Of a DNA stretch of 64,000 nt, positions 61,626 to 64,000 are shown piece after piece. The translations under genes were made by a program, and so were the position numbers. The notes under the pieces were generated by a model. It was given only the letters and a program-made list of their open reading frames with translations. It had not been told where the DNA came from and searched no databases. The stretch spans positions 2,418,001 through 2,482,000 of the forward strand of contig JAUEDM010000002.1 of NCBI GenBank assembly GCA_033439685.1, in the 5' to 3' direction. The first letter of the stretch is position 1, and the number at the start of each line of letters is the position of its first letter. Origin of the DNA: Apodospora peruviana (lineage: Eukaryota > Ascomycota > Sordariomycetes > Sordariales > Lasiosphaeriaceae).

Positions 61626-64000
61626 TATCTCGCAACTGGAATCACCGCCAGTAGTCTGTCGTTTTCTTCTTTTTTTCATACGGTTGTGGTTACCTACCTA
61701 GCTAGTCACACCATCCGTAGTTGACGGCCTGGGAACGTTTTGGAGCTCTCTCTGTGTGTCAATTCTTCCACCTAGTGCTGCGACAATAACTTCGAACTTA
61801 AAAGTCCTCGGTGATGTGAGTCTATGCTTCATAGTGGATGTTGTCGGGTTACGGCTGGACTCTCATTCCAGTCTCCGTTGTTTCCATATCAAGACTGGAT
61901 GGACGTTACTGAGGAGAGGAAGACTCCCTGTTACAACTCGACGACAACTTCTGCCTCTAGGCACACAACAAAGCAATACAGTCAGGAAGCAGTCAGACGG
62001 ACTTTTCTGCATGCACAAACCAAACATCTGGCAAGTTTCTTGACGACAAAACAAAAAACCGAACGCCTTACCTCCATTTGATTTGTACATACATACGCTT
62101 TACGATTGTTGATTATTCGCCAATTGCCGATCACTTCGCCTGGCCGCCCTGATTTGTTCGGACCACCACCTAACCCATAACCCAACCTCACTCAAATTGA
62201 CTAAACCTCCCTCCGCGTGCCGCGTACCGCCGCCATCGTGATATGCCTCGTTCTTTCTTGCCTAACCCGATGTGCGGGCGGGCGTGGCCTAGTCACCCCG
62301 GGTTGGTAGGGCATCACGGGTGGCGAAAGTGGTGAGCAGTCTCCTTTGATCGGTTAGGGACAAGAAACAACAACCACCATGAATGATATCCCATGGCGTG
62401 GGGTAACTCACCAATCTATTACTAGTAACTAGTATACCATGCGGTTGGTTGTATATCCTCGATTGGCAACGCAAGAGGTTTTTGTTCGGGTTGGGCTGGA
62501 CAAAATATTATCCCCATGATCAAAACAAACACATCAATCGTCCCTTGAGCCTCACTCGGGCTTGCTTGTATCATTGGGCGTAGAGGTATCTATCGTCGAC
62601 CTCTTTTTACCAATCCGGGGAACGCCAATGGAGCAGAAAGCAAGGCTGCTTGGAAACGCTTAGGTCTCCAGGAAGACATTAAGATTGTTTGTTTGCACTG
62701 AATCTGTCTCTACCTATTCTTACATGAAAGCTAAGAAATATACCAACCGCAGTCTCCACCGAAAGGATCTAAACCTACCGTATCGTATGTAAGGCATGTC
62801 GGCCTGTAGCATAAGGTCCGCAGTTTGTAAGGAATGGTTGGGCAGGTAGGTAGGTACAGATACTTTCTTATGCCGGTAACGGTACATTTAAACTGCCTCA
62901 GCAACCACAAGTAGTAGCTAGTGAGGTCACAACGACACCATGATGGGTTCGAACCAGACTGCTCGCAAAACGGACAAAGCCAGCTAGCTAACTGCTATCC
63001 TCGCACTCGCTCCCCAACCCAGGAGATTTCACCCTCCTACTCAAGTGAATATGGCAAGGAGAGAACGAGCAATTTGTGCAGTCTTGTTTTGCGTGTAGGT
63101 ACGTATGGTAAGGAGATACCGGGAGGTGATTGGTTGACTGGCTGGCTGCTTGGTTGGGGTTGTTTGCAGGCAGCTCAGCTCGGCTCGTTCGTTTATTTAC
63201 CCAACCGAACATTTACCCCTTTTTTTGTCTTGTCATTCATGCTCTCTTTTTTCGGTCACCAAGCTGCCTCGCTCGTGTGGATTAGGTACCTTACACATAT
63301 TCATCACATCTTCATGACCATGAATAAAACACTTCGCAGTGAGGTCAGCATCTGCGAAACAACACGAAAGAGAACCAAACTCAAAAGAAACAGATAAATC
63401 ACTCAGCTGGCTAATTAACTGGCATTGATATATCCCGTTGAATATTGTCATCTGCGCCATTCTGCGCCGTTTATCCCAACACCAAGCAACACAGCAAATC
63501 ACAATACAATACCGGTCGGGCACATGGAACGATAACCGCTTGAAGTCTGAACAAGGAACGGTGACAGTCTTGCGCGTGAGCAGGGGATACCAGTGCGAAA
63601 CATAGGTACCATTGGTTCTCGGCGAATAAAATAGCGCAAAAATGTATAAATCCATTATATTCCCAACCACAAAATCCTTTCAGCCTTCCCAAGCCATGCT
63701 ATGCACCTCCGTCCGGACGAGCCGTTTTCTCACCGCCATCCACATAAACTCTGTTTTTCTTGTGCCCCCATTTTTTCTCTCCAAACCTTTATCGGACCCA
63801 TACCAACAAGCCAACATTCACCAAGCCAGGGCGTAATCACAGTGTGTCCTCCTAAGAGCAGAAAGAAGATTGCTGATTTTGTGTAATCAGTTCTGTACCT
63901 AGACACCTACGTACCTTAGGTATCCGCGTCATCTACGGCCAGGACCCGGTCAGAGAGACAAGTGTTCGGATAGGGCGGCTGTCCAGCCTAGCCCAAACCA
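61626..64000. other. 2.4-kb end region, no gene recognised
   Basis: No frame here shows domain, signal or splice patterns I can support; the longest (62921-63397 plus, 63233-63670 minus) look like chance frames. GGTAGGTAGGTAC/ACCTACGTACCTTAGG motifs occur at 62845-62860 and 63895-63925. It may contain promoter or 3' DNA of a gene beyond the window end. Confidence 0.5.

Noticed and set aside
62921..63397. 158-residue frame near the right end
   Set aside because: No domain, no splice or start context; amino-acid composition like random translated DNA.

Overview
The window is nuclear DNA from a filamentous ascomycete, most likely a sordariomycete (Sordariales-like). Evidence: short introns of about 50-250 nt with GTATGT/GTAAGT donors and CTAAC/CTGAC branch sites, fungal-type protein families (CipC/DUF3759, G1 peptidase family, DUF3684, Ies4, an NLR-type STAND gene), a U2 snRNA close to the fission-yeast sequence, and GC-rich coding DNA separated by long intergenic gaps. 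There is no sign of bacterial operons, plasmid, phage or CRISPR DNA.

Layout, left to right. 0-16 kb: a CipC-like stress protein (+), a secreted TIM-barrel glycosidase-like protein (+), a 1936-residue Pro/Gln-rich protein with a degenerate WW domain (-), an EF-hand MscS-type mechanosensitive channel (+) and a G1-peptidase-like protein that seems to have lost its catalytic Gln (-). 16-34 kb: ER glucosidase II alpha (-), nucleoside diphosphate kinase (+) with a possible membrane-anchored long form, a FAM210/DUF1279 mitochondrial protein (-), a DHA1-type MFS transporter (+), the INO80 subunit Ies4 (+), a 270-bp fold-back repeat, and the GID ubiquitin-ligase subunit Vid30/Gid1 (+). 35-38 kb: a broken NLR-like gene (alpha/beta hydrolase, NB-ARC, TPR). 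40-51 kb: mitochondrial NAD-formate dehydrogenase (+), a giant GHKL-ATPase/DUF3684 protein ending in an HExxH motif (-), an MMTAG2-like SR-rich protein (-) head-to-head with Mediator subunit MED6 (+). 51-64 kb: an asparaginase with ankyrin repeats (-), ribosomal protein eL22 (+), an SLC25 carrier (-), the GPI-anchor protein PIG-F/Gpi11 (-), translin (-), U2 snRNA (-), an intron-bearing tRNA-Ile(AAU) (+), and 2.4 kb with no recognisable gene.

Most of the content is housekeeping (translation, splicing, Mediator, chromatin remodelling, ER glycan and GPI processing, C3PO). Each gene appears to have its own promoter. Three of the protein genes need non-obvious splicing: two introns are in frame without stops and would be read through by naive ORF calling (MscS, DUF3684), and MED6 fits best with a GC-AG intron.

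The most unusual items are the DUF3684 ATPase with its C-terminal metalloprotease-like motif, the decayed NLR with TGG-to-TGA-type stops, the G1 pseudoprotease, the transmembrane N-extension in frame with NDK, and telomere-type repeats scattered in intergenic DNA. All family assignments come from reading motifs by eye; no database search was run.
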